Positions 36,380 to 48,090 of a DNA stretch of 64,000 nt are shown piece after piece (within the stretch, counting starts at the first letter, position 1; every line of letters begins with the position of its first letter). The notes below the pieces were generated by a model. The model was not told where the DNA came from. It was given only the letters and a program-made list of their open reading frames with translations, and searched no databases. Made by a program: the position numbers and the translations under genes. The stretch is from Gymnogyps californianus (Eukaryota; Chordata; Aves; Accipitriformes; Cathartidae). The DNA is taken from assembly GCF_018139145.2 (NCBI RefSeq), contig NC_059473.1, positions 8,114,503 through 8,178,502 of the forward strand, given 5' to 3'.

Positions 36380-36890
36380 AAGATCCGTGCCTGGGGGGCA
36401 TGACTAGCATAGACCCTGGTCCTGCAAAGCTGCCTGTAGAAAGACAGTAGCAATGATTATTGCTGGTGCTGTCAACTACTTGAAGTAAACAGCATTAAAA
36501 ACGAAGCATGCACAGATTCCAGAGTCAGAGCTGCCAATGGATGGACACCTCTGTCAGCTCCTATTTTTTAAAACTAAGAAAAATGTTTTGCTTTTGTGTT
36601 TCTGCTGAATTGGCTTTGTCAGCTCGTCCAGCCCTTCGCTTGCGTGGGAGGCCAGTTAAGAGTGGCCCATAGAGGGAAGTGGGTTTTACAGATGCGCGAT
36701 GGCTGCCTTTTCAGCTGGCGCGCTCTGATTTGAATGAGGCAGTTCAAGAGCTAATGCCCTGAGTTCCCACAGTTTAAGCTCAGCAACCAAAGTCCTTGTG
36801 ACAGCGTCTGTAACAGCATCCCTTCTGCACGGCTCACATGTAGTCATCCTCCACTCTGCACAGGAAGGACTCTGCAAGATACTGATACCA
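36380..36890. promoter_or_regulatory. Candidate conserved regulatory element or non-coding exon
   Basis: GC and CpG rise relative to the flanks, notably around 36690-36725 (GATGCGCGATGGCTGCC, CAGCTGGCGCGCTC). At its left edge a pyrimidine tract ends in CTTGCTGCAG, a good acceptor-like site (AG at 36377-36378), but the following frame soon closes. A 63-codon minus-strand frame (36686-36877) has no known domain. Either an enhancer or a non-coding RNA exon would fit. Confidence 0.22.
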
Positions 36891-37494
36891 CCAGTATAGT
36901 TTGTTACTTTTACCTGCCATCTCTAGAAGGTGTTTTTCCTAATCTGTGCACTCTTCGTGACTGTCCCGTTAGTCTTTTGGATAATCTGTTGGTCTCTGTG
37001 CACACATTAAGCGGTGGAGTTTTCATCGTTTAAACGTATTGGACTGCGTTACTTTCTTGAAACGCTGTGCGTTGTGTTTGGCCATATTCTGGGTTTGTAT
37101 CTTTAAAAACGTAATGCCGTCTTTCACATGCCCTGCGTATTGGTCCACACACGAATGCTGCATAAAGAACGCAGCACTAATCCAAGGGCCATGCAGCAGG
37201 ACCCCTGGCTGACGCCCAGCTCAGCCACACCTCTCTGGGGTTTTGCTTTATTGGTTTATCTGCATGATACCAGTGGCACGAGAAGTAACAACTTGTTTCT
37301 GCATTTCATGCATTTGTCTCTTTCACACTTTTTTTTTCCCCCACTGCAAAAGGGAGCGTATGTTCCTCACTGTTTGCATTAATAAGCCTTGGATGCCATT
37401 GCTAAATGTAGCAGGTGAGGGCAACTTCGCCTTGATTTCTGTTAATGATTACACATAGTATTATTCATTTCTCATTTAAAGAGGACCTGTTGAG

Positions 37495-37524
37495 ATATAT
37501 ATATAGATATATATATATATATAT
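37495..37524. repeat. (TA)n microsatellite
   Basis: About 30 bp of AT alternation with one G interruption. It immediately precedes the pyrimidine tract of the exon-like segment at 37536. Confidence 0.9.
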
Positions 37525-37535
37525 TTTTCCTTCAG

Positions 37536-37634
37536 GCTGGATGCTCAATTTTGCCCAAGCACGATCACTTTTGTGGCACGAGATGTTTGAAGCAAATGGA
37601 GAAGTTTTTGTTCCTGTGTCATATACTGGCACAG
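37536..37634 (+). CDS. Weak candidate cassette exon, 99 bp
   Basis: The segment is bounded by a good acceptor (TTTTTCCTTCAG, AG at 37534-37535) and a CAG|GTAGAA donor (GT at 37635-37636). Its length is a multiple of three, and one frame stays open throughout in phase 1-1. That frame encodes a mixed peptide containing WMLNFAQARSLLWHEMFEAN and then VFVPVSYTGT. A second frame is also open, which weakens the case. There is no neighbouring exon to join to, and I recognise no protein family. It may be a pseudo-exon next to a TA repeat. Confidence 0.15.
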
Positions 37635-40122
37635 GTAGAACTTTTACATGAATGCAGCTTTCTGCTTAGAGTGTCCACATCAGAGTTAGATTACACAATT
37701 ACATCGGTAAAAATATGTACCTTCACATTGTCATAGGAAAACATACTTAAACAATAAAGAACTGTATTTTTGCATCATAAAGGGGTAAGAATTCTAAATG
37801 TCTTTCTATGTATCTGGCACTAACTGGATGGTATTTTACATGGATGCTTTCTGTTTGCAGAATGTATTATTAGAGCAGAAGTGTGTTGCATTTGAGTTTA
37901 GAATTAGGTGTACTTTTTACCTCTAGAGATGTATAGCGTAAGTTTTCACTTCTGAAAGTTCATCTGTGCTGACATTCTCATTTTTAACTCACTAGGAGCC
38001 CCTAGAGCAGAGAGGCTGAGGTATGCTTTGCGGTCCTGAATGTATGTGTCACAGGGGTAACAGTAGAGCCTTGAAAGCTCCAGAGGACTGAGTTTCAAAG
38101 CACACGGCAAGCCAAAAGGTTGCTTAAAATCAAGTGGCCCTGCACCTAACCCCATCACCCCAGTCTTTTTCAATTGTTCGTAGTCATATGCTTTTCAGTC
38201 TTGTTGAAGAACAGGTTTGCAGACCTTTGACATCTCTATTTAAAAATGAACTGACAGGTTTCCAACAACAGCTGGTGAAGGGCACTTTTAGCTGTTCATT
38301 ATGAAATGGATTTTAAAAAAGCACATGGTTTCGTATTTCATAGTTTGTCTCTAAGTTCAAACTAATATTTACTGAATTTTTTGTTTCTGCTTGACATTGA
38401 TTTAGCTTATATATAATATGTGCTTTTTTACTTTACTAAACATTTCCTTACGTGGGAAGTGTGAAACCAACAGTCTTGGCATGGTATTTCAGCATTGTGA
38501 GTAAATTTTTAAATTGGTTGAATTGCTTTTAAAAAGTTAGCTACGTTAATTTCCTCAGATGCTGCATCTCTGATTTTTCTAAACAGTTCAAAGAGACCAT
38601 GCAGTTGATTGCAGTTGGAATTGTTTTTGCAATTTAAGCATAGCAAACAGAAATCTAACTTGGGGCGTCCCATTGAAATACTATAGCAACTATCGGTAAT
38701 CTTTCTCTATAAATTTCTTTATAAATAGGTCAATTTCTCATTAATAATCCTGGTTAATCATAACAACTGAGTATAGAGGAAAAGTCAGGGTTTTTCTGGA
38801 GTCAGCTGGCAAAGGTCGTACAGTTTTTTAAACAAGGAAATAATTTCGTAAAGTAAAAGCCCATCCACACATTTACACATTCCTAAATGCAAATTTTACA
38901 GCTAATTTCCATCTCAGTATTCAAATATTTCCCTAGACTGATGGCTGGCATTTTCTTGATAGTTTGAAGTGTACAAGGCTGTGTGTTTATGAAAAATCTG
39001 AAGACTTAAATCTTCAGTGATGGCAGTAACCGTCTTCTAAGCAAAAAACACTCATCTGACTGCTGTGATCTTCAACCACCACTATCATTCTATTGAAAGC
39101 TCCCCAACTATGTCAATTTGCTTTCAAACTTTGATCCCTGACTCTTCTCTTGAGTTCCCCCAGGGCAACATTCCACTTCCCTGACCATCTTGTATGTAAA
39201 TTGTTTTCAAATGAGTGAATTAATCAACATTGCAGAACCTTAATTGAAAATACAACTGATGATGCATGTCAGTTCATTCAAGTTAGAAATATATTTTAAT
39301 TTTCATGTTCCCCAGAGAAATTAGCATCTCTTACCTTAACGTTTCAACCCTTCAAAATTACAAAGAGATTTTAACCTGAAAAATGCCAAAATTACCATTG
39401 TCAAATACCAACTTTTAACTTCTCTTCTGTTATAACCTCCTAAAAACATCTAAGAAATATGAATCAAAAAATTTCAAAGACAGATGGAAAGTCAAGAAGA
39501 AGTTCCTACCAGAAGATAAAACAACTAATTTTGTTTTAATCTGTGGCCTGAGATATTGAACTCTAAAATGCCAGTTTGGGCATATTCCCGAAAGAGTTTG
39601 CAGGTGTTACAGAGAATCATTTCTGTAGTGATACTTTCAGGAAACTAATTGTGGCAAAAGTGGGAAGTCATGAAAAGAGAGCATACATTTCTGATGGAGG
39701 AAAACTTGATCTCTAGAAAAAGTGCTCAATCAACACTGACCTCTGCAGTTGTGTGCTGCACTGTTTGTCCGTGTTTGTTGTTCATGCGCACCCTTTGCCT
39801 GGGGTGTGCAGTCCTTGGTGGTTCGGTGGGTTCTTCCAGTTGGAAGATACCCAACACATTTTTGGGTCTGGGTTCAAATAACAGTCTAGCAAGACTGGTG
39901 AAAGCAAATGACAAAGTAACTAAGTCCTTTTTTTACCCCCCTGCCTTTTAAGAGGGGAAAATAGAGTCATCTCTGTCAGCGTGCATCAGTTTCTGCCCTA
40001 ATGAAACGTACTTTGACTTTTGTGCTCAAAATATTAGCCTTTGCATTATACTCGCAACAATTATGTTTACTATTTATCATGTGTAAGGTATATATGCATT
40101 GTTGATTGATCAAACACCCATG
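37635..40122. other. Non-coding AT-rich DNA, no gene recognised
   Basis: No exon or RNA gene is supported. A C/T-rich patch with many short A runs lies at about 39050-39240. Otherwise this is unique AT-rich sequence up to the 5-bp target-site duplication of the next LTR. Confidence 0.6.
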
Positions 40123-40127
40123 GTAGG
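40123..40127. repeat. Target-site duplication, left copy (gtagg)
   Basis: The five bases gtagg directly precede the TG start of the LTR and recur exactly after its end at 40721-40725. A 5-bp duplication is the hallmark of ERVL-class integration. Confidence 0.85.
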
Positions 40128-40720
40128 TGTGCTGGTTTTGGCTGGGGTAGAGTTAATTTCCTTCACAGTAGCTAGTGCAGGTCTATGTTTTGGATTTGTG
40201 CTGGTAACAGTGTTGGTAATACAGGGATGTTTTCGTTATTGCTGAGCAGTGCTTACACAGAGTCAAGGCCTCTTCTGCTTCTCACCCCACCCCACCAGCA
40301 AGTAGGCTGGGGGTGCACGAGAAGTTGGGAGGGGACACAGCTGGGACAGCTGACCCCAACTGACCAAAGGGATATTCCATACCATATGATGTTATGCTCA
40401 GCATATAAACTGGGGGAAGAAGAAGGAAGGGGGGGACATTTGGAGTGATGGCATTTGTCTTCCCAAGTAACTGCTACCTGTGATGGAGCCCTGCTTTCCT
40501 GGAGATGGCTGAACACCTGCCTGCCGATGGGAGTGGTGAATGAATTCCTTATTTTGCTTTGCTTGCATGCACGGCTTTTGCTTTACCTATTTAACTGTCT
40601 TTATCTCAACCCATAAGTTTTCTCACTTTTATTCTTCTTATTCTCTCCCCCATCCCACCGGGGGGGAGTGAGCACATGGCTGTGTGGTGCTTAGTTGCCG
40701 GCTGGGGTTAAACCACGACG
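40128..40720 (+). mobile_element. Solo LTR of an avian ERVL-like retrovirus
   Basis: The element begins TGTGCTGGTTTTGGC and ends AAACCACGACG, where the last base would be A in an intact TG...CA end. I recognise it as a widespread solo LTR of bird genomes, and the exact 5-bp flanking duplication supports ERVL-class integration. A TATAAA box lies at 40404-40409 in the expected U3 position. There is no internal region nearby, so it is a solo LTR. It shares its U3 half and its last ~120 bp with the minus-strand copy at 59373-59956, but the segment between TATA and the CTGTCTTTATCTC motif is different, marking another subfamily. Overlapping frames of up to 87 codons are non-coding. Confidence 0.92.
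40404..40409 (+). promoter_or_regulatory. LTR TATA box
   Basis: TATAAA lies in the word catataaactggggg, 276 bases into the LTR. It follows a degraded CRE-like word (tgatgttatgc in place of a TGACGTCA-like site). It could have driven retroviral transcription on the plus strand; present activity is unknown. Confidence 0.6.
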
Positions 40721-40725
40721 GTAGG
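40721..40725. repeat. Target-site duplication, right copy (gtagg)
   Basis: Exact repeat of 40123-40127, immediately after the LTR. Confidence 0.85.
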
Positions 40726-41059
40726 TATTATGCTGTCCCTGCTTTTTTTCCAGCAATATCTTCCAATGAAAATAAGAAGTATCCAGGTAGTAGCCATATG
40801 AAGGGATAGCCTAGTGACTATCACAGACAAACATTTTAGGTCAAGTATTTGACTTTTTTTCCCTGTACAGTTGTACCTCTAGGTCGTTGCTATTACAATT
40901 GTTACTGTCGGCTTCAAGTAATTCCTTCCCCCCACCTCTTTCAGTATATGAAATGAATGAAGTGGTTCATGTGACTCGGAACAGCTGTACTAGGAAGGTT
41001 GTTTTTTTTTTTAAACTATTCTTATTTTTAAATTGAAGAGCTTATTAAAAAAGAAGTAC

Positions 41060-41180
41060 TTCAGCGAGTTAAATTACTTAATGCTGCACATCCTTGGAAC
41101 CCTAATCACTTCCAGATGGAGCAATTCATGCTTCTAAGAGAGCACTAATTTTAAAGTGAATCGGGGTTTTGGGTATATGC
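41060..41180. promoter_or_regulatory. Candidate conserved non-coding element
   Basis: A compact complex segment contains CTAATCACTT, CAGATGG and GCACTAATTTTAAAG between AT-rich, homopolymer-bearing flanks. The regulatory role is inferred from composition only. Confidence 0.17.
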
Positions 41181-44100
41181 ATCTTAGAGCACCCTTGTAC
41201 ATTACAGAGCCGAAGCCCTTAAAAAATTAAGCAATCTAGTTTTGAAAATAAGTACTTTATTTTTAAACTTTATTTAAGTAGTTCCTATTAAAAATAGATT
41301 TTATTTCCTGCTGCTGTTCATGTGGTGCTCATACACATTCTTTTGAAACTGCAGTAAACACAGATACAGGAGAGTAGGAAATGTAATTCAGTGAAATACC
41401 TTAACCTTACCTCTGGAAAGGTAACTTCTGTGTAGGTGAAAGTGAGGTATCTTTACAGGTACCATTCAAAGCGTTTCATTATATTTGCTAAATTTGCTAA
41501 AAATCTTACATTTCTCCTCATACATCTTGTTTTTAACTTCCATTTTCAAATTCTCGTTTTGCAGTTAATTACTTTCACTAATTAACCCATTTCTGTTTTG
41601 TCTTACGGGCTTGAGGATATGAACATATCACTCACCATTGCAGTATTTGGACACCCTCTCTATAAAATCAGTGCAAAATCACAGTGTCATGACTTGCTTC
41701 TTGGCCTCTTGGGGCACTTTCTTATGACAGCAACAACTTCTTGGTGATCTAAAGATGATGCAGCTGCATCGTTTCCCCTAATAATATTACACAGGCTAGT
41801 ATTCACTGAAAAAAGGGTTACGCACGTAGTCGTATTTCATCCTAAAGTGTGTACTAGGCTAACTTCTTGTTTCTCAGAGCTGTAACTGTCACGTAAAGAG
41901 AGGGGTGAGAGAGTCTCTGTCTCTGCAGTTGAGAAGAAAACTTAGTAAATGTGAAGCAAATACAACTTGTATATTCTATTTGAAATTTTGGATGTTTCTA
42001 ACTGAGAATGTTGTATTTATTTCAGTGAGTGTGATTTCAAAAGGTAGATGCTATCATGGTTAGCCCCACTGCTCGTTGTTTCATTGCTTAGCAGAGGAAA
42101 CGAAAGAATAGTGTAACTTATCTAACATGTAAAATAAGTCTAGCAAATGCTAAATCACATGTTCATTTTGCTGTACAGATATATGTGAAAAATCTTAATG
42201 TGGAATTCTGCATAATCTGCTTGATGACTTTTTATGTTGGGGTCAGCGGAGGGTAGGCTGGGAAGGATGGGAAATCATGGGAAATGATAGGCATCATTTT
42301 TCTCTTTGTGCTCAGAAGGAAAAAGGGGAAGCAGTAAGGAATCTGAGTTGTACTAGGAGAAACCAGGTTGTGAGGACCAAGTGAATCATGCCATATTCAC
42401 TGGCACATCGATACCAAGATAACACCAAATATATTTCGTCATTTCTTACCTTGTGACTTTTTCTATTTGTGTGGTGATCTCTTGGACAGCCAAAGGCAGG
42501 TTCCAAATGCAGCTCCAGTCCCAAATCACACCCGTTTGTCCCTAAAGATGATGCGAACGGCCAGCACTGAAACCTGCCCTTGGACATCATATCAGCTCAG
42601 TGTTTTGAGTAACTGTTGTTGCTTCTAATAGGAAAGGAAAAAAGCTGCAGCACAGTATTTGTGGCTTTCAGCCCAAGTGCGGTGGTTTCCAGTGCTTTTT
42701 TTAAACATGCAACATGGTTGCTTTCCCCTGGAGAGAGAGGTTTTATTTAATAATGATTCCCATTTAGAAAAGAAAAAAAGGTGCATTTTATCATGTTTTG
42801 TGCTTGTCAGAGGTGTTTTTATTTACTTTGAAGTCACTCGCTTGAATCCTGAAACAAGCCTGGATTTTCTCTGTGTTTTCTCCCCACCCACAGCCTCAGT
42901 AATTTATGTAAAGAATTTATTGTTAACTATTGAGAGATTTTAATTATCTATAAATTTACATTCCACATTTTCCTCTCACGAATTGTAATATGAAAACTAA
43001 TTCTACATGTGAGTGGGTCAAAATACAGTGTATACATTTCTCAGTAATTTTTAGAAGTACAGTTTTTCTGTGATTGTAGGGTAAGAATGTTTCCTACTAT
43101 GACAACCATTTTTTAAGTTGTAGATATGACATATTTTAATGATAATGTATTAGTAAATAATTTCTGAAAGCTACTGTTTCTGTCGTTACTATGTATCTGT
43201 AACACACTCCATGTACAGTTAGTGGTACATACACATGGAGCGTTTTTCTCATTTCGAATATGTTAAATGTAAGTCGAGCAAAGCAGGAAAGATTTGTGAT
43301 AATTCTTTTGCTACAATGATCTGGTGATAGTAACTTTAATATTGTGAAGAGTAAGGAAAAAGAGCAACGTTACAAAATATTGCCATTAAACAAATAACCA
43401 GCACATCGTGAAAGCAAGTAAACCCGTGGTGTTAACGTTTGACAATCTCAGCTTATTGGAAATACCCCTCATTTTTGGATTGTTGTTGAAAGCTGTTGTC
43501 TTTCAAAGGTCTATAGCAAAACAGAAGTATGTGCTGTGATATCTACTCACCAAACATGTTTATGAAAGCTGACACTGTAAAATGATCTAAACTAAAACCA
43601 GTTTTTTTCTGGAACAGGTCATACTCTTAGGACACAAGATTTTATAGTTGACTGTGTTGGTTCAGCGTAGAATTTACAGACTTGAAAATTTGATACTGCT
43701 CATTTTATGAAGGCTAGATTACAAATGAAAGACTATGTATTCATGTGATATGCAAAGTCTAGGCCTGCCTTGCCAACTGGTCAGCTGCCAGTTATAAATT
43801 ATGCTGTAGGTATTTTCATGTAGAGTGTGGATAACATACTGCAATTTCTGTGTTTAATTTATTAAAGTACAGTGCAAAGCAATATATAGTCAGCATTGGC
43901 GTACTTTAACTGCACAGTAGGCATATGCTTTTGTTCTAAATGTAATCAAAATTATGGTATCTCAGATACCACTTTGTGAAATCTGTTGGCAAAGGCTACA
44001 GTTTTTATTGTGATGACTATATTTTTACACGTCTTAAAACTAAATGACATTGCTGTAGCTGCTGAGTTTGGAGGCAGCGTTCTTCTCCTTGTAGTGCGGC

Positions 44101-44789
44101 GCGCAGCTGCTTTGTGAAACAGGTAACGTGCTAAGGGTGATGGTACTCCCACCTTTCAAGTCCATACTAATAACATAGGGAAAGAAATCAAAATCATTAC
44201 TCTAGCGCTCTTCTACGTATTTCTAGCACCTGCTCCAGGGGTGGCTGTGGATAAGTTCACAAGTAGCCCCACGACTCAGATTAAAGTGCCTTGGTGTATA
44301 TTGGCAGCAGTTTTCTTGTGTTGAGAGGAACATCGCACAGGCGTGGGTATAGTCAGCATATACTGTCTTGGAAGATCATTATAGCATAGGATATGTGGCT
44401 CAGTATAGTTTTTAAAAAATTCACATGCAAATCTTCCATTTGGATTCAGTACAGGTAGAGGGAGTAGAAGATTATTGCATGATGCCAGCCCTTGTTCCTT
44501 CATAAATTAGCTTTAAAGGTGATGCAAAGTTATCTTTGAAGATTCAAACACCAATTAAAGCAACAGCAACATAATCAGTCATTACAACATACTGTATTTT
44601 AATGACCTGAAGAGCTTAAATCTTCTTTTTCATCTTCTTGACCACACCTCCACATATTTTATTTCCATCTGAGATGTCAGACGTTCAAATGGTTTTCAAA
44701 AGTTTGGCGTCTATTCTTGAGGGCCAGGATAATTTCTTTATTTTACCTATTCCATAAGAAAATTTGAGGTTTAGAAGTAGTATTTACGC

Positions 44790-44833
44790 AATAAATATTT
44801 ATGAAATATTTATTTATACCAATATTTATTGGT
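44790..44833. repeat. Two adjacent AT-rich inverted repeats
   Basis: The first hairpin has 10-bp perfect arms, aataaatatt (44790-44799) and aatatttatt (44805-44814), with a 5-base loop. The second, 44818-44833, has 7-bp arms accaata and tattggt around TT. The word aatatttatt occurs in both. Cruciform extrusion is possible; no RNA gene was recognised. Confidence 0.75.
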
Positions 44834-45787
44834 AACTGTCATTGATCTCGACTGCCTATAAAGAAGGGCTTGTTTCACTTTTCACCGCCCTTTAAAATTT
44901 GCTTAATGTTCCATTAGAGAGGGTATAAGCCTTGTCCAGAGAAGTTTTACCCTGTGGTCCTGACACACAATTAAAAAAATATATATCTTTTGTAGTCAGG
45001 GCAAATTTTGGGTTCTGAGCCAAAATCTGTGGGCTTCTCTGGACTCTGTATAGCGAATTAAAACTCCAAATGTTTTCATAGCTATAACCTTGAGCAGTTG
45101 TTTTGGGATAGATACCAATAAATATAATGGGTCCACTGGGAAAAGACAGAGCATTTTCAGATTTATGAAGGGGAAAAAATCAATAGTCTCCCTGAGGCTG
45201 TATAAGTCATGAGTAGTACCAGTAGTTTTATGCAAAGTTGACAATATCATGAAATATAAACCCTTGGTTTGGAATTTTACCAGAAATTAAAGTGGCATTA
45301 AAAAGAAAAGTAAATGTTTTGGCATATGTATTAAGAAGGTGGTTTGTATTCCTTATCATTTTGCACTGCAAATTCCTTTCAACTGAGCAATAAAAGACAG
45401 TTCAGGAAAGATTTAAGAAGAGTTTGGTTCTCAATCCACATCTCCTCTGAATTATGTCTTTTCCCCCCTCCCGATTAAATGTATCTGTCTCTGAGGAATA
45501 CTCATTCTGTAAATGACAGGTCACTCAGACTGTTCTTTAGCAAACTGGATGTAATGGAATTAGGAATAGATGCTGGTTTTGAAAAGGCTGTACGTGCTAT
45601 TCACTTACAATAGCATGTAATTGCAAATATTCACATCTAAATGCACAATAGTTTTGTGAAGTCACCTGGTTGCTCCCAGGTCTCCCTGGCTGATTGTCCT
45701 CCTCTGCACTTGCTGGTTTGGTTTTCAATTTGTTGGGTTTTTTTGTCTCAAAAAAGGGAAAAGAAAAAGAAACTGCACTCAAGTTTT

Positions 45788-45825
<38 letters not shown>
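45788..45825. repeat. (TA)n microsatellite
   Basis: TA alternation with one TT interruption, followed by TTGGGGGG. It creates an artificial I/Y-repeat frame on both strands. Confidence 0.9.
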
Positions 45826-46654
45826 TGGGGGGTGGGATAAGTTCTTTTTGAGGCAGAAGGAAAAGCAGTTTTTTACACAAACTGATCAATGAAAAGAAGT
45901 TCAATACATGAGTAGCATGAATTGCACTGTACATGAATTGATCTGTACATACTGGAAATTGTACTTCAGTCTTTAAAGTATTAATTCCATAAGGCTGACC
46001 TGTATTTGTGAATGAAACAAAGGGAAAATAATTCCGTACTGAAAACATTCTGGTTCAGTACTGTCCTTATGACTGCAAGTCCACTTGCAAAACACCTCAT
46101 CCTGTTACTATCCCATCAATATTTTTAGAATGATAATTTTTCATTTTCCCATATACATTGTAATACGTCTGAAGAGTAGCATTGTCCATAGGGGTTTCAT
46201 TACTAGCTGCTTTTATCGGTGTGTTGGTAAGGAATTTGGGATGACTCCCTGATGGTACTCAGTCCTGTTGTGAACATGGTGTGCTGTTTGAAGACCATGC
46301 AGATTGCATTGTGGAAGTTTCGTATTTATATTCCCTCAGTATATTACAAATTTAGCTACCACAGTAAAGATCACAGAATAAAACCGTAGGGAATGTTAAA
46401 TTGAGAAGTACTAGTATTATATTTCTGCTGCCCCTAAAAGAAGAAAAAGTGTGTTGTTGCTACTGGAAAATTGAGAAGCTTAAGAGCATGTGAAAGATTT
46501 TTTTCACTCTTTATCTACAGTGAAAAACACTTGAAGGAGATACTTGTTTTACATAGGGGCTGGAAGAGAATCCTGCTTACTCCTTGTTAGTTATGCTAAT
46601 AGAGGTATAAATAAGACCTATGTAATCTATACTGTCATCTGTGCAACAGCTTTC

Positions 46655-47095
46655 TGGTCGAAGCTTTAGGCTGGGTTGCCTAACCGGCAGCCAGCTGGCT
46701 CTGCCCGCGCAGGTCGATTCATGTGGCCGGCCTCCTCCCGCTGCCTCCTTCCCCCAGCGGCCTTTGAGGTGGGCAAAGATGGCTTGATATTAGACGTGTT
46801 CGCCTCCGTGGTCCCAGGCAGCTGCGTTGCGCACGGAGGAGAACTGTGTCTCTTCCCATGTGAATGGTGTGTTAAAAGAAAGGGGAACCTGTGCTCTGGA
46901 TACAGTCCTCCTCTCGGCAAGCTGGGCTTTGCAGGGCTGGTTACTTCCACCGCCAGCTGCGAAGCTCGCCCGTCCTTTCTGCCTCGGCTTTGCGGAGGGA
47001 AGGGGACAGGGGTTTTGCACTACCCATCTCAGGGTTTGGCTATGTCTGTGGTCCAGAAGATTGAATTGTACCAGGCTCTGCTTTAAATATAGTAC
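46655..47095. promoter_or_regulatory. GC-rich, CpG-containing island, function unknown
   Basis: About 440 bp are clearly richer in GC and CpG than the AT-rich DNA on both sides (for example CTGCCCGCGCAGG, GGCCGGCC, GCTGCGTTGCGCACGG, GAAGCTCGCCCG). A plus-strand frame stays open to TAA at 47084-47086, but its upstream part lacks an early ATG. Minus-strand frames of 94 and 129 codons also overlap, so none is convincing. An A14 tract follows at 47109-47122. Possible identities are an alternative promoter, a GC-rich insertion or retrocopy fragment, or a regulatory island. No domain is recognised. Confidence 0.3.
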
Positions 47096-47108
47096 CTGCA
47101 TGTAATTT

Positions 47109-47122
47109 AAAAAAAAAAAAAA
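47109..47122. repeat. Poly(A) tract followed by GAGAGAGG
   Basis: Fourteen A residues lie just downstream of the GC-rich island. It could be a retroposition tail of that island, but no flanking target-site duplication was identified. Confidence 0.75.
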
Positions 47123-48069
47123 GAGAGAGGAAAAAAGTTTCAGCTGTTTGGGATGTGCACACAGTTTGGAAATGCACAAGTGGAAATAAATTTAAACATG
47201 CAGCTCCAAAGTAAACAGATATGACTGTGAATATACACAGGGAACAGATCAGTTGAGCTTTACATAGTCATTTTTCAAGTTAAACACGCTTTAATGTAAG
47301 CCATAAATTTCATCATATGAATATTTTTATGAGCTGCGTTTCATCCATTTATTACTCTGGAGTTCCAGATAGTGACAACGGGTAAATACAGTGCCAGTTT
47401 GCCTGCCTGTTGAGTCACCGGGAGCCTTCTCTCTCCTACAAGTTGTTTAAGCAAGGGTAACAAATTACTGGTATCATTTCAGTGAGATTTTTATTTGACA
47501 GTGCAGCTGCCAAAACTTCTTGCATAGATCCAGGCTGTGGATTTCTGACTTTAGGTTCAAGGCGGAGGTTCTGGTTTTGAGGGTTCAAATGTGGTAGTAA
47601 TGGCAGCTGCTTCACAGTATTTTCACCTATTTTGGGGCAGATTTTACTTTTAGCTAGGAACTTGACTCTCAGTTTGTAAATTAAAATAACAGTTTCTAAA
47701 TCTGTAAGACTGTGGTGCTCATGAAGCAATGAAATACACTAAAAGTCATATACATTAGAATAATTTGCAATAGATTTTAGACAGATTACTGTGCATATGC
47801 CATATTATATGCACCTGTGTTATTAAAAAAAATAATTCTGATTGACTAAGAACCCTTTGAGAAACAGGGTTGCGAAGGGGAGCTCTGCCATAGTCTGCCT
47901 CAGGGGAAAAAAAACATCTCGATTCCCTGAAAATATTCAGGTGAGGACATGGAGTCTACTGGGGAGACTGTGGCCTGGTAAGGCCCAAGTTCATGCTATC
48001 TGTCTTTGGGTGCTTAACTGAGGGATCTGAGTTTAGGTATCTGCAGATGTGAGCGAAGGAGGTGCGCTT

Positions 48070-48090
48070 CTCCCTCCCTCCCTCCCTCCT
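48070..48090. repeat. (CCTC)n microsatellite
   Basis: About five units of a 4-bp pyrimidine repeat. Confidence 0.9.

Larger units (their letters stand above)
31648..37494. other. Non-coding DNA, no gene recognised
   Basis: No exon is supported. A moderately GC-richer patch at about 31680-31900 carries overlapping frames on both strands (144 codons plus, 82 minus), without domain signatures. A regulatory candidate lies at 32560-32730. The interval 33360-34320 is more GC-balanced with a G8 run near 34223. A tandem 11-bp duplication lies at about 35821-35842, and a larger CpG-containing candidate at 36380-36890. The rest is unique AT-rich sequence. Confidence 0.6.
40726..46654. other. Non-coding AT-rich DNA, no gene recognised
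   Basis: No exon is supported. The stretch holds a T11 tract (41002-41012), a regulatory candidate (41060-41180), two adjacent AT-rich hairpins (44790-44814 and 44818-44833) and a (TA)n microsatellite (45788-45825). A tiny exon-shaped block near 44101-44128, with a GTAG acceptor-like left edge and CAG|GTAACG on the right, is only 28 bp and carries no evidence of use. Confidence 0.6.

Noticed and set aside
44101..44128. 28-bp block with TGTAG on the left and CAG|GTAACG on the right
   Set aside because: Far below usual exon size, with no other exon to connect to. The splice-like edges are expected by chance at this frequency.
45641..46048. Frames with isoleucine/tyrosine repeats on both strands
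   Set aside because: They arise from translation of the (TA)n microsatellite at 45788-45825.
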